Assembly: GCA_003170595.1 (NCBI GenBank)
Contig: PMZA01000378.1
Coordinates: forward strand, 7,283 to 41,658
Length of the DNA: 34,376 nucleotides
Origin: Armatimonadota bacterium
GTDB taxonomy: Bacteria > Armatimonadota > Zipacnadia > Zipacnadales > FEN-943
Direction of reading: 5' to 3'
Shown: in pieces, positions 14,501 to 22,236 of the stretch
Position numbering within the stretch: position 1 is the first letter of the stretch
Layout: each line of letters opens with the position of its first letter
Made by a program: the position numbers and the translations under genes
Notes under the pieces: model-generated
Database searches by the model: none
What the model saw: the letters and a program-made list of their open reading frames with translations, nothing else
What the model was told of the DNA's origin: nothing

Positions 14501-14762
14501 GGCCAATGTCCTCGAGGTTCAGGTCACGAACCTGTGGATCAACCGCATGATCGGCGACGAGCAGTTGCCAGACGACAGCGACCGCAACCCGGAGGGCACG
14601 CTGAAGGCGTGGCCGAAGTGGCTGGACGCCGACAAGCCCAGCCCGACGGGGCGCTTCACCTTCGCGGAATGGCGGCTGTGGCATAAGGGCGATGCGTTGC
14701 TGCCCTCCGGCCTCCTGGGGCCGGTGAAGCTGGTCACGGAAGAGATCACGGTCATCAAGTAG
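11499..14762 (+). CDS. GH106-type alpha-L-rhamnosidase, exported
   Basis: A 1087-residue protein resembling Pfam Glyco_hydro_106. The signal peptide ends LLGCAVQAAQA, and LLGC could be a lipobox. WVYWFWLNSNITKIGITSDLEAMKRVGIGGV opens the TIM-barrel region. GWNGSGGPWIKPEQAMQ, HIDSWENGSQNW and GAESFTS match GH106 landmarks. A C-terminal galactose-binding-like beta-sandwich (about 930-1065) contains LDLGRVEVIARVALNGKDLG. GH106 enzymes release terminal alpha-L-rhamnose from plant or bacterial glycans such as rhamnogalacturonan. The start is ATG 11499 or ATG 11502 after GGGGAA. A repeat-rich gap of about 330 bases separates it from the second DUF4091 gene. The rhamnose specificity is a family-level inference. 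Confidence 0.85.
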   Translation: MMRRGLLAALLLVLLGCAVQAAQAPPPSLDQSFRTPPDSARMWVYWFWLNSNITKIGITSDLEAMKRVGIGGVLIMEVDQGAPVGPVPFASPKWHELFTYMISEAHRLGIEVNMNDDAGWNGSGGPWIKPEQAMQKVVSTETVVPGGAHFDAVLAQPPTVAGFYRDIAVYAYPTPADYHLPDWQQKCGLDRGEFGSPATYPTIPAEQTIPRGKMIDLTAKMAADGHLTWDAPEGQWTVLRVGYTCTGAQNGPSPDSGRGLECDKLSPEGIEAQFNGFVSKFIDDAGPYAGQGKTLVRTHIDSWENGSQNWTARFREEFQRRRGYDPLPYLPAMTGRVVDSVEVTERFLYDVRQTISDLICDNYAGHLRELANKRGVDLSIEAYGGTTVDDMAYGGRAGEPMGEFWWTGYYDSTLQEMSASAHVYGKNICGAESFTSDNNEKWLAWPGNIKSMGDRAFCAGINRFVIHRYALQPWKDRKPGMSMGPWGLHYERTQTWWEQSKPWHEYVARCQYMLRLGLPVVDVLCLEPEGASRSYNPPLGFKRAGYKADGCPTDALLTRAKVRDGRIVFPDGMSYRMLLLPGAETMTPALLTKLDEMAREGATIVGPPPTKAPGLTDYPQCDAEVSDLADRLWGSGKIVRDKDPVKVLASAGVSPDFTSDHVLEFIHRRVGDTDVYFVANSFSHAVNATCAFRVGDRAPELWNPETGAMVQPAAYQVSGGVTKMPLRFEAAQSVFVVFRLRPSEGRPPKADPIVRITRDGQDLWPATAIQAPITILKATWGPPGDQARTKDVTDQVRRKVEGGASSFVVAELAAEGDPAFGIVKTLTVEYEVKGKTLTTSATDPEVIVFEVTDEAPAGALHIERRADGQIVVQGAEPGQYALRTAAGKTLAFKASATPSAGVVGPWDLRFPPNWGAPPPVKLDNLISWSDHPDAGVKYFSGTATYTKTIQIPSTMLVPGRHLLLDLGRVEVIARVALNGKDLGIAWHTPYRVDLTSAARPGANVLEVQVTNLWINRMIGDEQLPDDSDRNPEGTLKAWPKWLDADKPSPTGRFTFAEWRLWHKGDALLPSGLLGPVKLVTEEITVIK

Positions 14763-14792
14763 GGGTGGCCCTTGTCTGGCCTAACCGTTTTT

Positions 14793-14824
14793 GCTTGCTG
14801 TAGGGCGGGGATTCATTCCCCGCC
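14793..14824. repeat. Hairpin repeat family B, copy 3
   Basis: GCTTGCTGTAGGGCGGGGATTCATTCCCCGCC, nearly identical to the copy at 8644. Lies 31 bases after the GH106 stop and could double as a transcription barrier. Confidence 0.85.
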
Positions 14825-14853
14825 AGCCTTTGCCTTTCGCTCTTGTCTTCGGG

Positions 14854-15011
14854 TGTCATCCTTGCGATGCCGAGCATCGCCAGGATGCAACGGTTTCTGT
14901 TGCTGACGAAGGATCTCATTCTTGTCGGCGGGTACTCGTGCCCAGTCGCCGAGAGCCTGACGAAAAAAGGAGATCCTTCGGTCGGCAGACAACGCCTCCC
15001 TCAGGATGACA
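14854..15011. repeat. Palindromic repeat family A, copy 4
   Basis: It starts TGTCATCC and ends GGATGACA. The inner GACGAAGGATCTC faces AGGAGATCCTTCG. A nested GCGATGC-CGA-GCATCGC occurs near 14863, as in copy 2, so copies 2 and 4 are closest relatives. Confidence 0.85.
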
Positions 15012-15030
15012 GGCAGGGGGCGGCCGGCTT

Positions 15031-15060
15031 CCTGTAGGGTGGGGCTTTATGCCCGCCGCC
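15031..15060. repeat. Hairpin repeat family B, copy 4 (degenerate)
   Basis: CCTGTAGGGTGGGGCTTTATGCCCGCCGCC, a diverged copy with a weaker stem. The ATG inside it (15049) is the false start used by the ORF track for the next gene. Confidence 0.6.
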
Positions 15061-15096
15061 CGGATGGCTTGCACCAACGAGGAAGTAAGGAGCTTC

Positions 15097-17280
15097 ATGC
15101 CCATGAGACCCGTCTTCAACTGCACCGCCCTCATCCTCGCCGTCGCCGTCGCCGTCGGCAGCGCCTACGCCGCGCCCGCCAAGACCGCCCCGGTGTCGGT
15201 CCACTGGGACTCGTGGGGCACCGGCGAGTGGCGTGGCGGCCTCCCGGCGAAGGTCACCCCTGATCTGCTCACCCTCACCTACGTGGTCGGCGCGGAGCCC
15301 GATGTCTGGGCTAACTCGGAACGAGTTTTCAACCCCGCCCTCGATATCAGCCGCTATGGCCGACTGGAGTTCGATGTGAGGATGACCTCGCCGCGCACGA
15401 CCGTCCCACCCCTGGGCCTGAGCATGCTGATGGGCACGCCCGACGGCGCGAATTATCAGCAGGACACGCAGGCTCACCGCCTCATCCCCGGCGAGTGGGT
15501 GCATGAGACCGTCGACCTGTTCATGCTGCCCGAGGACCTCTGCGCGAACATCGGCCGCTTCCAGTTCTTCGTGTGGAATCGCGATTTCCAGAAGGGCGGC
15601 TACCAGGCCGGCGACACGGTGATCTTCGAGATTCGCGACGCCCAGCTAACCGGGACCCGCGCGATGCTCCCGCCCACGGTCTTCAACGGGGAGGCCATGC
15701 AGCGCCTCCTGAAGGTCAGCGACGCCGCCTCGGTCTGGACCGAGCCCGCCGACACCAAGATCCTGCCCGAGCGCGACCTGCCCACCCGTGTCGCGAAGGA
15801 GACGGGCATCGTCCGCCTCGAGGGCGCCGGGAATGAGTACGTCGACTTTCAGCTTGCGATCCACGCCAAGCGCGCGCTCACCGGCGTCAACGTGGCCGTC
15901 AGCATCCCGAAGCTGGATGCGATCCCGATATCGCCGGCCTTGCCCTTCCCGGCCGACCGGGTCTCCATCCGCCCGGAGGGCTTCGTGAAGACGACGGCCT
16001 CCAGCGGTTTCGCCGCCAAGACAGGGCGCTGGCCCGACCCGCTGCTCATGCCCGGCGCGATCGACATCCCAGCGGGCGAGACGAGGGCCTTCTGGGTGCG
16101 CCTCTATGTGCCCACGAAGACGCCCAAAGGCACCTATGAGGGCATGCTCAGCGTCGTTTCAGCCGCCGGCAAGCTCGCGGACGCGAAGGTGTCGGTCAAG
16201 GTCTTCGGCTTCGCCCTGTCGCAGGATACGCATCTCCAGACCGCCTTCCAGTTCAGCTATGAGAAGGGCTGGTCGAAGTTCATGGAGTACTACCCGGACT
16301 GCAACTTCGACCTGTTCAAGAAGTTCTGGCAGAGCATGGCCCAGCATCGCATCGCCCCCATGCACGTCGGCGCCGCCGGCCCGCCCAAGCCAGCCGACGA
16401 TGCATCCCTGGCGGATTTCGGCCGTTACGCCGACCTCGCCGAGGAGCTGAAGTTCAGCCACTACCTGCCCTTCTACTGGGGCCCGAAGGTCGACACCGAG
16501 GAGGACCGCCAGTGGGTGCGCCAGATGACCGATTGGTGGGCGCACAGGGGCGTCCTCGACAAGACCTACGTCTACATGTGCCAGTTCGATGAGGCGTCGG
16601 CCGATCGCTGGCCCGACCTCGCCAAGTACGGCAAGGCCCTCAAGGCCGCCGAGCCGCGCCTCCAGAGGATGATCACCCTCGGCCCGGCGCCGGAACTATA
16701 CGGCGCGGTCGACATCTGGTGCCCCACCACGAGCAACTACAACTTCGACCTCGCCGAGCAGCGCCGCAAGGTGGGCGAGAAGGTCTGGTGGTACAATTGC
16801 GGCACGATCACCCCCGGTCTGGTCATCGACCGCCCCGGCGTCGAACACCGCGCCCTCGTCTGGCTGACGTGGACGCAGAAGGCCGACGGCCTGCTTTACT
16901 GGTGCATCGACTACTGGCAAAAGAACCCCTGGGATGACCCCCAGATGGGCTCGGGCACTTCCGGCAATGGCGACGGCTTTTTCCTGTACCCACGTCGCCC
17001 CAACGATCCGCCCGACCGCCTCTACGAGAGCGTCCGCTGGGAGATCCTCCGCGACTCGATCGACGATTACGAGTACTTCTGGACCCTCCGCTCGCGTCTG
17101 GATGCGGCGAGCCGGAATCCTAAGGTCAAGCCCGAGGCGATTGCACAGGGACGCGCCGCCTTGGGTATGATCGAGAAAGTGGCCGCGGGTCTGCGAGCGT
17201 ATAGCCTCGCGCCCGAGGATTACGCATACGTCCGCCATCAGATCGCCGTTGCGATTGAAGGCCTCCCGAACCCGAAGTAG
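15097..17280 (+). CDS. Second secreted DUF4091 protein
   Basis: About 727 residues. A signal peptide (MRPVFNCTALILAVAVAVGSAYA) precedes a jelly-roll-like N-terminal region (about 25-200), a beta-sandwich (about 235-385) and a DUF4091 domain (about 390-715). The DUF4091 domain carries QTAFQFSYEKGWSKFMEYYPD, MCQFDEASADRWPDL, LLYWCIDYW and ILRDSIDDYEYF. The ORF track start at 15049 lies inside a repeat. AAGGAG at 15087-15092 points to ATG 15097 (four bases) or ATG 15103 (ten bases). It resembles the protein at 4993-7245 in layout but is not a close copy. It forms an operon with the MFS transporter nine bases downstream. It is probably an extracellular or periplasmic glycosidase-like protein of unknown substrate. 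Confidence 0.85.
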   Translation: MPMRPVFNCTALILAVAVAVGSAYAAPAKTAPVSVHWDSWGTGEWRGGLPAKVTPDLLTLTYVVGAEPDVWANSERVFNPALDISRYGRLEFDVRMTSPRTTVPPLGLSMLMGTPDGANYQQDTQAHRLIPGEWVHETVDLFMLPEDLCANIGRFQFFVWNRDFQKGGYQAGDTVIFEIRDAQLTGTRAMLPPTVFNGEAMQRLLKVSDAASVWTEPADTKILPERDLPTRVAKETGIVRLEGAGNEYVDFQLAIHAKRALTGVNVAVSIPKLDAIPISPALPFPADRVSIRPEGFVKTTASSGFAAKTGRWPDPLLMPGAIDIPAGETRAFWVRLYVPTKTPKGTYEGMLSVVSAAGKLADAKVSVKVFGFALSQDTHLQTAFQFSYEKGWSKFMEYYPDCNFDLFKKFWQSMAQHRIAPMHVGAAGPPKPADDASLADFGRYADLAEELKFSHYLPFYWGPKVDTEEDRQWVRQMTDWWAHRGVLDKTYVYMCQFDEASADRWPDLAKYGKALKAAEPRLQRMITLGPAPELYGAVDIWCPTTSNYNFDLAEQRRKVGEKVWWYNCGTITPGLVIDRPGVEHRALVWLTWTQKADGLLYWCIDYWQKNPWDDPQMGSGTSGNGDGFFLYPRRPNDPPDRLYESVRWEILRDSIDDYEYFWTLRSRLDAASRNPKVKPEAIAQGRAALGMIEKVAAGLRAYSLAPEDYAYVRHQIAVAIEGLPNPK

Positions 17281-17289
17281 GAATCTCCT

Positions 17290-18621
17290 ATGCCTGAAGG
17301 TCTTGCTCAGCCCATACCGGGCGCCGATCCGCAGCCTCCCGAAGTCGCCGAGGCCATCGAGGAGCCCGTCGATCCCAACGAACGCTACTGGGGGCGCACC
17401 CTTGCCGCGGCGTGGGTCGCCCAGTTGCTGTCGATGGTCGCCTTCTCCTTCGTCATGCCTTTCATCCCCTTCTACATCCGCGATCTCGGCGTGACTGGAG
17501 AGAAGGCCGTGGCCATGTGGGCGGGGATCGCGATCACCGGCTCGGGCCTGACGATGGCCCTCACCGCGCCCATCTGGGGCATCGTGTCCGACCGCTACGG
17601 CCGCAAGGCCATGGTCCAGCGGTCGATGTTCGGCGGTGCCGTGGTCATGGCGTTGATGGGCCTGTCGGGGAACATCTACCAACTCGTCGGCCTGCGCGCC
17701 CTCCAGGGCATGCTCACGGGCACCATGTCGGCCTCGATCGCCCTCGTCTCGAGCATCACCCCGCGCCGCCGCCTCGGCTTCAGCCTCGGGATGATGCAGA
17801 TGGCCGTCTATGCCGGCTCAGCGGTCGGGCCGTGGCTGGGCGGCCTGGCCAGCGACCACTTCGGCTATCGCCTGCCCTTCGCCCTGACTGGCCTCCTGCT
17901 TTTCTTCGCGGGCACCATAGTCCTGTTCCTGGTGCATGAGGACTTCACGCCCGCGCCGCTCACGGAGAAGGGCACGGCCGGCTTGCGCGAGGTCCTGGCG
18001 ATTCCCGGCTTCAAGAATCTCTGCCTCCTGGTCACGCTCACGAGCTTCGGGTTCGTGGTCTTCGTGCCGACCTTCCCGCTGTTCGTCGAGAGGCTGATGC
18101 ACACCAAGACGAACGTCGCGTCGATGACCGGGATGATCGAGAGCATCGCCAGCCTCATGGCGGGGATCTCGGCGGTCACCATCGGGCGCATCGGCGACCG
18201 GATCGGTCATCGCCGCCTGCTGGTTAGCTGCACGACCCTCTCAGGCATCTTCTCGGTCCTGGCTGCCTTCGTGCGGTCGATCCCGGAACTGGTCGGCTTC
18301 CGCGTCGTCTTCGGTTTCGCGGCCGGAGGGACGTCGCCGGTCATGAACGCCATCATTGCCGAGGCGGTGCCGGTCGGCGGCTTCGGTCGCGCGTACGGCC
18401 TGACGACGGCGGCGGGAAGCATCGGCTGGGGGCTAGGCCCGCTCGTTGGTGGGGCGCTGGCGGCTCAGTACGGGCTGCGCATGCCCTTCGTGGCAACCGG
18501 GGTCATGCTCGTGCTGGTATCGCTCTTCGCGGCCCACTACTTCGCTGTTCACCGTCGCCAGGTCCTCGCTCGCGCAGCCCTGCGGGAGGTCGACCTCGCC
18601 GAAGAAGGCCTCGCCGATTGA
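17290..18621 (+). CDS. MFS transporter (DHA1-like)
   Basis: A 443-residue major facilitator protein with about 12 membrane segments and a hydrophilic N-terminus of about 35 residues rich in Pro and Glu. Motif A is present as GIVSDRYGRKAM after the second segment, with a related GRIGDRIGHRRL in the second half. Drug/H+ antiporter-1 family members export drugs or move sugars across the inner membrane. The start lies nine bases after the DUF4091 stop, with AGGA within that spacer, which indicates one operon. The glycosidase context favours transport of a released sugar, or sugar export, but the sequence does not show the substrate. Confidence 0.9.
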   Translation: MPEGLAQPIPGADPQPPEVAEAIEEPVDPNERYWGRTLAAAWVAQLLSMVAFSFVMPFIPFYIRDLGVTGEKAVAMWAGIAITGSGLTMALTAPIWGIVSDRYGRKAMVQRSMFGGAVVMALMGLSGNIYQLVGLRALQGMLTGTMSASIALVSSITPRRRLGFSLGMMQMAVYAGSAVGPWLGGLASDHFGYRLPFALTGLLLFFAGTIVLFLVHEDFTPAPLTEKGTAGLREVLAIPGFKNLCLLVTLTSFGFVVFVPTFPLFVERLMHTKTNVASMTGMIESIASLMAGISAVTIGRIGDRIGHRRLLVSCTTLSGIFSVLAAFVRSIPELVGFRVVFGFAAGGTSPVMNAIIAEAVPVGGFGRAYGLTTAAGSIGWGLGPLVGGALAAQYGLRMPFVATGVMLVLVSLFAAHYFAVHRRQVLARAALREVDLAEEGLAD

Positions 18622-18690
18622 GCCCCTTTCCGACCATCTCGCGGACACCGGGAACCTCGACGTCCGATCCTCGCAGGCCCATCACAGAAC

Positions 18691-18716
18691 TGTAGCCGCG
18701 GTCTTCCAGACCGCGG
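18691..18716. repeat. Isolated GC hairpin
   Basis: TGTAG followed by CCGCGGTCT-TCC-AGACCGCGG, a perfect 9-bp stem with a 3-base loop. It begins TGTAG like family B but has a different stem. Lies in the 218-base gap between the MFS and deacetylase genes, which otherwise holds only promoter-like sequence (TAATCT near 18802). Confidence 0.7.
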
Positions 18717-18839
18717 GGGTGGAAGGCTGTGGCCTCTTTGCCCTTCCCCGCGTGCGCTCCTGCGACGGACTTTCGGATTGACCCGTGCGCGCGGCGTGAG
18801 GTAATCTACTGTTGCCCTGCCGGGGGCAAATAGGAGTGA

Positions 18840-19784
18840 GTGCTGAAGTTGAAGGCTTACCTTCCCACGACACCAGAGAATTCGTCGATGCCGCTACGTC
18901 GCGTCCGGGGATCCCTGCTCCCAGCCCTCGCCCTTCTCGCGGTGGTACTGCTCCTCGCCGGTTGTCAGGGCGTGCCCAACCCCAACGCCGACCAGTCCTG
19001 GCTGGGCTCCACATCCGCGGCGGCTCCCTCGCCCTCTTCCTGGTCGGCGAACGTGAGCAGCGCTCTTCCTCTCGCGACCGTGGGCAGCCGCGGCTCTTCC
19101 TTGAAGCACTTCGAGCAGGCCACCTACAACCTCGTCGAGAGCCTGCAGGAGCATGAGGCCGAGCTTGCCTGGCGGCTGGACTACGCCCGCTATGTGCGCT
19201 CCGACCGCTCGCAGGCGTCCAAGCGTCTCGCGCTCACCTTCGACGACGGCCCCCATCCCGGCTACACGATGCGGATCATCGAGCTTCTGCGGAAGCTCAA
19301 CGTGAAGGCCACCTTCTTCCTGGTCGGCCGGCAGGCGCAGATGTACCCCGACCTGGTCAAGGCTCTCGTCGCCGACGGCCACAACCTCGGCAACCATACC
19401 TACCGCCATAGCCACATGACCGATATCTCCAAGCGCGACCAGGAGAGGGAGATCACCACCTGCGGGGAAGTCATCCGCGACATCACCGGCAAGGCACCCC
19501 ACCTCTTCCGCCCGCCGGGGGGGCACTACAACGTCCAGGTCGGCCGCCTCGTCGCCGACCTCGGCTATCGTGTGATCCTCTGGACCGATAACTCCGGGGA
19601 CTACAGCAGCCCCGGCCAGGATGTCATCGAGCGCCGCATCCTCCGCCATACCGAAGACGGCGACATCATCCTCTTCCACGACGGGATCGATCAGACCATC
19701 GAGGTCCTGCCGGAGATCATCAACACCCTCCGCGGCAAGGGCTATCGCTTCGTCACGATCGATGAGATGATCAACTACCACTGA
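18840..19784 (+). CDS. Lipoprotein polysaccharide deacetylase (CE4, NodB domain)
   Basis: A 314-residue lipoprotein. The lipobox LLAGC places the acylated Cys at 42. A low-complexity Ser/Ala linker reaches about 90, and the NodB domain spans about 128-312. The CE4 motifs are all visible: TFDDGPHP (133-140), HTYRH (186-190) for metal binding, RPPGGHYN (224-231) and ILFHDG (277-282). These enzymes remove acetyl groups from N- or O-acetylated glycans. GTG 18840 has AGGAG but only a three-base spacer. ATG 18888 (MPLRRVRG) would give a more usual signal peptide. The three glycosyltransferases converging on it suggest modification of an exported polysaccharide. Confidence 0.9.
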   Translation: MLKLKAYLPTTPENSSMPLRRVRGSLLPALALLAVVLLLAGCQGVPNPNADQSWLGSTSAAAPSPSSWSANVSSALPLATVGSRGSSLKHFEQATYNLVESLQEHEAELAWRLDYARYVRSDRSQASKRLALTFDDGPHPGYTMRIIELLRKLNVKATFFLVGRQAQMYPDLVKALVADGHNLGNHTYRHSHMTDISKRDQEREITTCGEVIRDITGKAPHLFRPPGGHYNVQVGRLVADLGYRVILWTDNSGDYSSPGQDVIERRILRHTEDGDIILFHDGIDQTIEVLPEIINTLRGKGYRFVTIDEMINYH

Positions 19785-19829
19785 GCGGATCCTCGTCGCC
19801 GCCCTCTTCTAGGCGACGCGGATCCGCTC
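19783..19829. terminator. Bidirectional terminator between convergent genes
   Basis: Arms of 18 bases, GAGCGGATCCTCGTCGCC (19783-19800) and GGCGACGCGGATCCGCTC (19812-19829), pair with one mismatch around an 11-base loop. The arms overlap the stop codon of the deacetylase gene and the last codons of the facing GT4 gene. Confidence 0.75.
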
Positions 19830-20987
19830 CCCGCGCTCGCGCAGGAAGGTCGCCGCGTAGACCTTCCCCATGTTCGCAGTGAAGGCTTCGAGGGACACTC
19901 TCCGCTGCGCATGGGCCTTCACCGCATCGCCCAGCCGGCGCGCCAGCTCCGGGTCGTCAGCCAGCCGCAGCATGCCCTCGGCGAGAGCTTGCGGATCCCG
20001 GATCGGCGTCAGAAGCCCGTTGACCCCGTCCTCGATCTCGTCCACCGCCCCCCACACCGCCGTCGTGACGATCGGCTTGCCGCCCGCCATCGCCTCGATG
20101 AGGGACGTGCACAAGACCTCGGCGTGCGACGGGCAGACGAAGATATCCGCCAGGCCGAGCAGGGCCGTCACGTCGGAGCGGTAGCCGAGGAAGATCACGT
20201 GCCCGTCCAGCCCCAGCCTCGTGCATAGCTCACGCGTCGGAGGCAACCGTTTGCCGTCGCCGGCGACGATCAGCCGGGCCGAGGGCATCTTGTCCACCAC
20301 GGCGCGCATGGCGTACATCAGGTCCGCGTGACCCTTCAGCCGCGCCACCCGTGATACCGACAGCAGGATTGGGCTGGCATCGCGCAGGCCGAACTCATCG
20401 ATCATGCCCTCGTCGCGCGTGGATGGGGCGAAGAAGGCGTCAGGCAGCGGGTTCGGGACCACGGCCATGCGCTTGGGATCGAACCCGTAGAAGCGCCGGT
20501 AGGCTTCACCGGCGCTCGCGCTGCTGAGAACGATCGCGTCTGGCACGTGGCGATAGGGGCGGTTGAGCAGCCGACGCGACAGGGTGAGGTGGGGGTCGTG
20601 GTGGGTGACGACGAGGCTCGGGACTGCCCCGGCGGCGCGGGCGCGGGAGGCATGGATGGCCGGCTCGAAGCAGTGAGCGTGGATCCCGTCGTACTCGCCC
20701 CCGCGCAGGGCGTCGATTAGCGTCTTACTGGTCTTCCACCGCCAGCTATGCCGTTTGACGCCTAGCACGCGCACGGTGAAGCCCTCGCTGCGAAGCTCAT
20801 CCCCGACCTCGCCGTCGTCCTGCAGCGCCCAGGCCTCAGCCTCAGCCCCCAGGCGCCTCGCGGCGCGGCAGCAGCCCGCAGTGATGACCGCCACCGAGGA
20901 TGCCCACAGCCAATTGGTCAGCATGACCAGGTGCAGCCCGGCCAGAGGCGCTTCGTTACTCCTTTGAGGCTCCTTCGTGGTCTCCAT
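19809..20987 (-). CDS. Family 4 glycosyltransferase, tandem copy 1
   Basis: About 392 residues, GT-B fold. The C-terminal half has the nucleotide-sugar site LSVSRVARLKGHADLMYAM and the EX7E region EVLCTSLIEAMAGGKPIV. The N-terminal half shares HHDPHLTLSRRLLNRPYR and PDAIVLSSAS with the next two genes. The ORF track uses GTG 21008, but ATG 20987 follows AGGA by seven bases. It is the most diverged of the three paralogues, with LTNWLWASSVAVITAGC at its start. It is probably cytoplasmic, adding a sugar to a lipid-linked glycan. Donor and acceptor are unknown. Confidence 0.88.
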   Translation of the reverse strand: METTKEPQRSNEAPLAGLHLVMLTNWLWASSVAVITAGCCRAARRLGAEAEAWALQDDGEVGDELRSEGFTVRVLGVKRHSWRWKTSKTLIDALRGGEYDGIHAHCFEPAIHASRARAAGAVPSLVVTHHDPHLTLSRRLLNRPYRHVPDAIVLSSASAGEAYRRFYGFDPKRMAVVPNPLPDAFFAPSTRDEGMIDEFGLRDASPILLSVSRVARLKGHADLMYAMRAVVDKMPSARLIVAGDGKRLPPTRELCTRLGLDGHVIFLGYRSDVTALLGLADIFVCPSHAEVLCTSLIEAMAGGKPIVTTAVWGAVDEIEDGVNGLLTPIRDPQALAEGMLRLADDPELARRLGDAVKAHAQRRVSLEAFTANMGKVYAATFLRERGERIRVA

Positions 20988-21022
20988 GGCTTTCCTCGCT
21001 GCCTGCACACGACGGGGGAAAG

Positions 21023-22150
21023 CTACCGGTGCTCGCGCATGGCGGCCAGGTAGACCTTCAGAAGATTCTGCTCAAAGATGGCGTCGGTGAAATGGGCCAC
21101 CGCATATTCCCGGCCGGCGGTGCCGATCTTGTTGGCCTCTTCGGGATCAGCCGACATCTGCAGGATCGCCGCGGTCAGGGCGGAGGCGTCGCCGATGGGG
21201 ACCAGCAGGCCGGTCTCGCCGTGGCGGATATGGTCCACCGGGCCCCAGACCTTGCTTGAGATGACCGGTCGCCCGCAGGCCATCGCTTCCTGCACGGCCA
21301 GGCACAGCGTCTCCGCGTGCGAGGGGCACACGAAGATGTCCGTCAGCCGCAGCAGCTTCACCACATCCGAGCGCGACCCCAGCAGTCGCACGTTCCTCGC
21401 GAGGCCAAGCTTCGCCGCGAGATCGCGAAGCTCTTGTTCGATCTTACCCTTGCCGGCCAATAGTAGGAGGGCGTCGGGGTACTGGCGGACGACGACCTTC
21501 ATCGCCTGGATGAGGTCAGCGTGGCCCTTGTTCTTCTGCAGGCGCGCGACCCACAGGAGCACCGGGTAGCGGCCGGGAAGGCCCAGGTCCTGAGCCAGCG
21601 ACTGATCGCGCACGGGCTCCTCGAAGTACTCGTCAGGTATCGGATAAGGCACGACATGCAGGCGGTTGCGAGGGTAGCCGAAGAACTGCTCGTAGGCCTG
21701 CCTGGCGCTGGGCGACGGCGCGATGATGGCGTCCGGGATGTTGCGATAGGGCCAGTTGAACAGCCGCCGTGTCCAGCGAAGCCGGGCGTCGTGATGATTG
21801 ATGATCAGTCCGGGGACCGCCCCTTTCTTTCGCGCCCGACACGCGTGGAGGGCAGGCTCGTAGCAGTGGGCGTGCACCCAGTCCACCTGCTCATCGGCCA
21901 GGGCCTTGGCCAGGAGGCGCGACGTCGTGAGGCTGTGGCTGTGCTTCGAGAGCCCGAGGATGCGCCCCGGGAAACCTTCGCGTGCAAGCTGGTCGAAGAT
22001 CGCCCCACCCGAGCACAGGGCCCACACCTGGACCTCGGCGCCGAGGTTCCGCAGCGCGCGGGCGTAATGGGCAAACAACCGGCTGGCGCCGGCGTCGAGA
22101 CTTGTCGTGATCTTGAGCACGCGCAGACCATCCAACGGTTTCCGATCCAC
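21023..22150 (-). CDS. Family 4 glycosyltransferase, tandem copy 2
   Basis: A 375-residue GT4 enzyme. Key parts are HHDARLRWTRRLFNWPYRNIPDAII in the acceptor half, then LLWVARLQKNKGHADLI and AETLCLAVQEAMACGRPVIS carrying the EX7E-type donor site. The start is GTG 22150 with GAGGTG four bases upstream. It lies 35 bases before the preferred start of copy 1, so the two are likely co-transcribed. It is closest to copy 3, with which it shares RLRWTRRLFNWPYRN. Confidence 0.9.
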   Translation of the reverse strand: MDRKPLDGLRVLKITTSLDAGASRLFAHYARALRNLGAEVQVWALCSGGAIFDQLAREGFPGRILGLSKHSHSLTTSRLLAKALADEQVDWVHAHCYEPALHACRARKKGAVPGLIINHHDARLRWTRRLFNWPYRNIPDAIIAPSPSARQAYEQFFGYPRNRLHVVPYPIPDEYFEEPVRDQSLAQDLGLPGRYPVLLWVARLQKNKGHADLIQAMKVVVRQYPDALLLLAGKGKIEQELRDLAAKLGLARNVRLLGSRSDVVKLLRLTDIFVCPSHAETLCLAVQEAMACGRPVISSKVWGPVDHIRHGETGLLVPIGDASALTAAILQMSADPEEANKIGTAGREYAVAHFTDAIFEQNLLKVYLAAMREHR

Positions 22151-22236
22151 TCCGCACCTCTTTGGGACGTTAACACCGGGCGAGGGATACTTGCGCCGCC
22201 TTCAGGCGGAAAGGCTACCCCTTGAGGGCGCTGAGC

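Noticed and set aside
12825-14684. 619-residue minus-strand ORF
   Set aside because: Antisense shadow of the GH106 gene with low-complexity composition and no motif. The same applies to the plus-strand ORFs at 23760-25613, 26004-27254 and 29883-31271.
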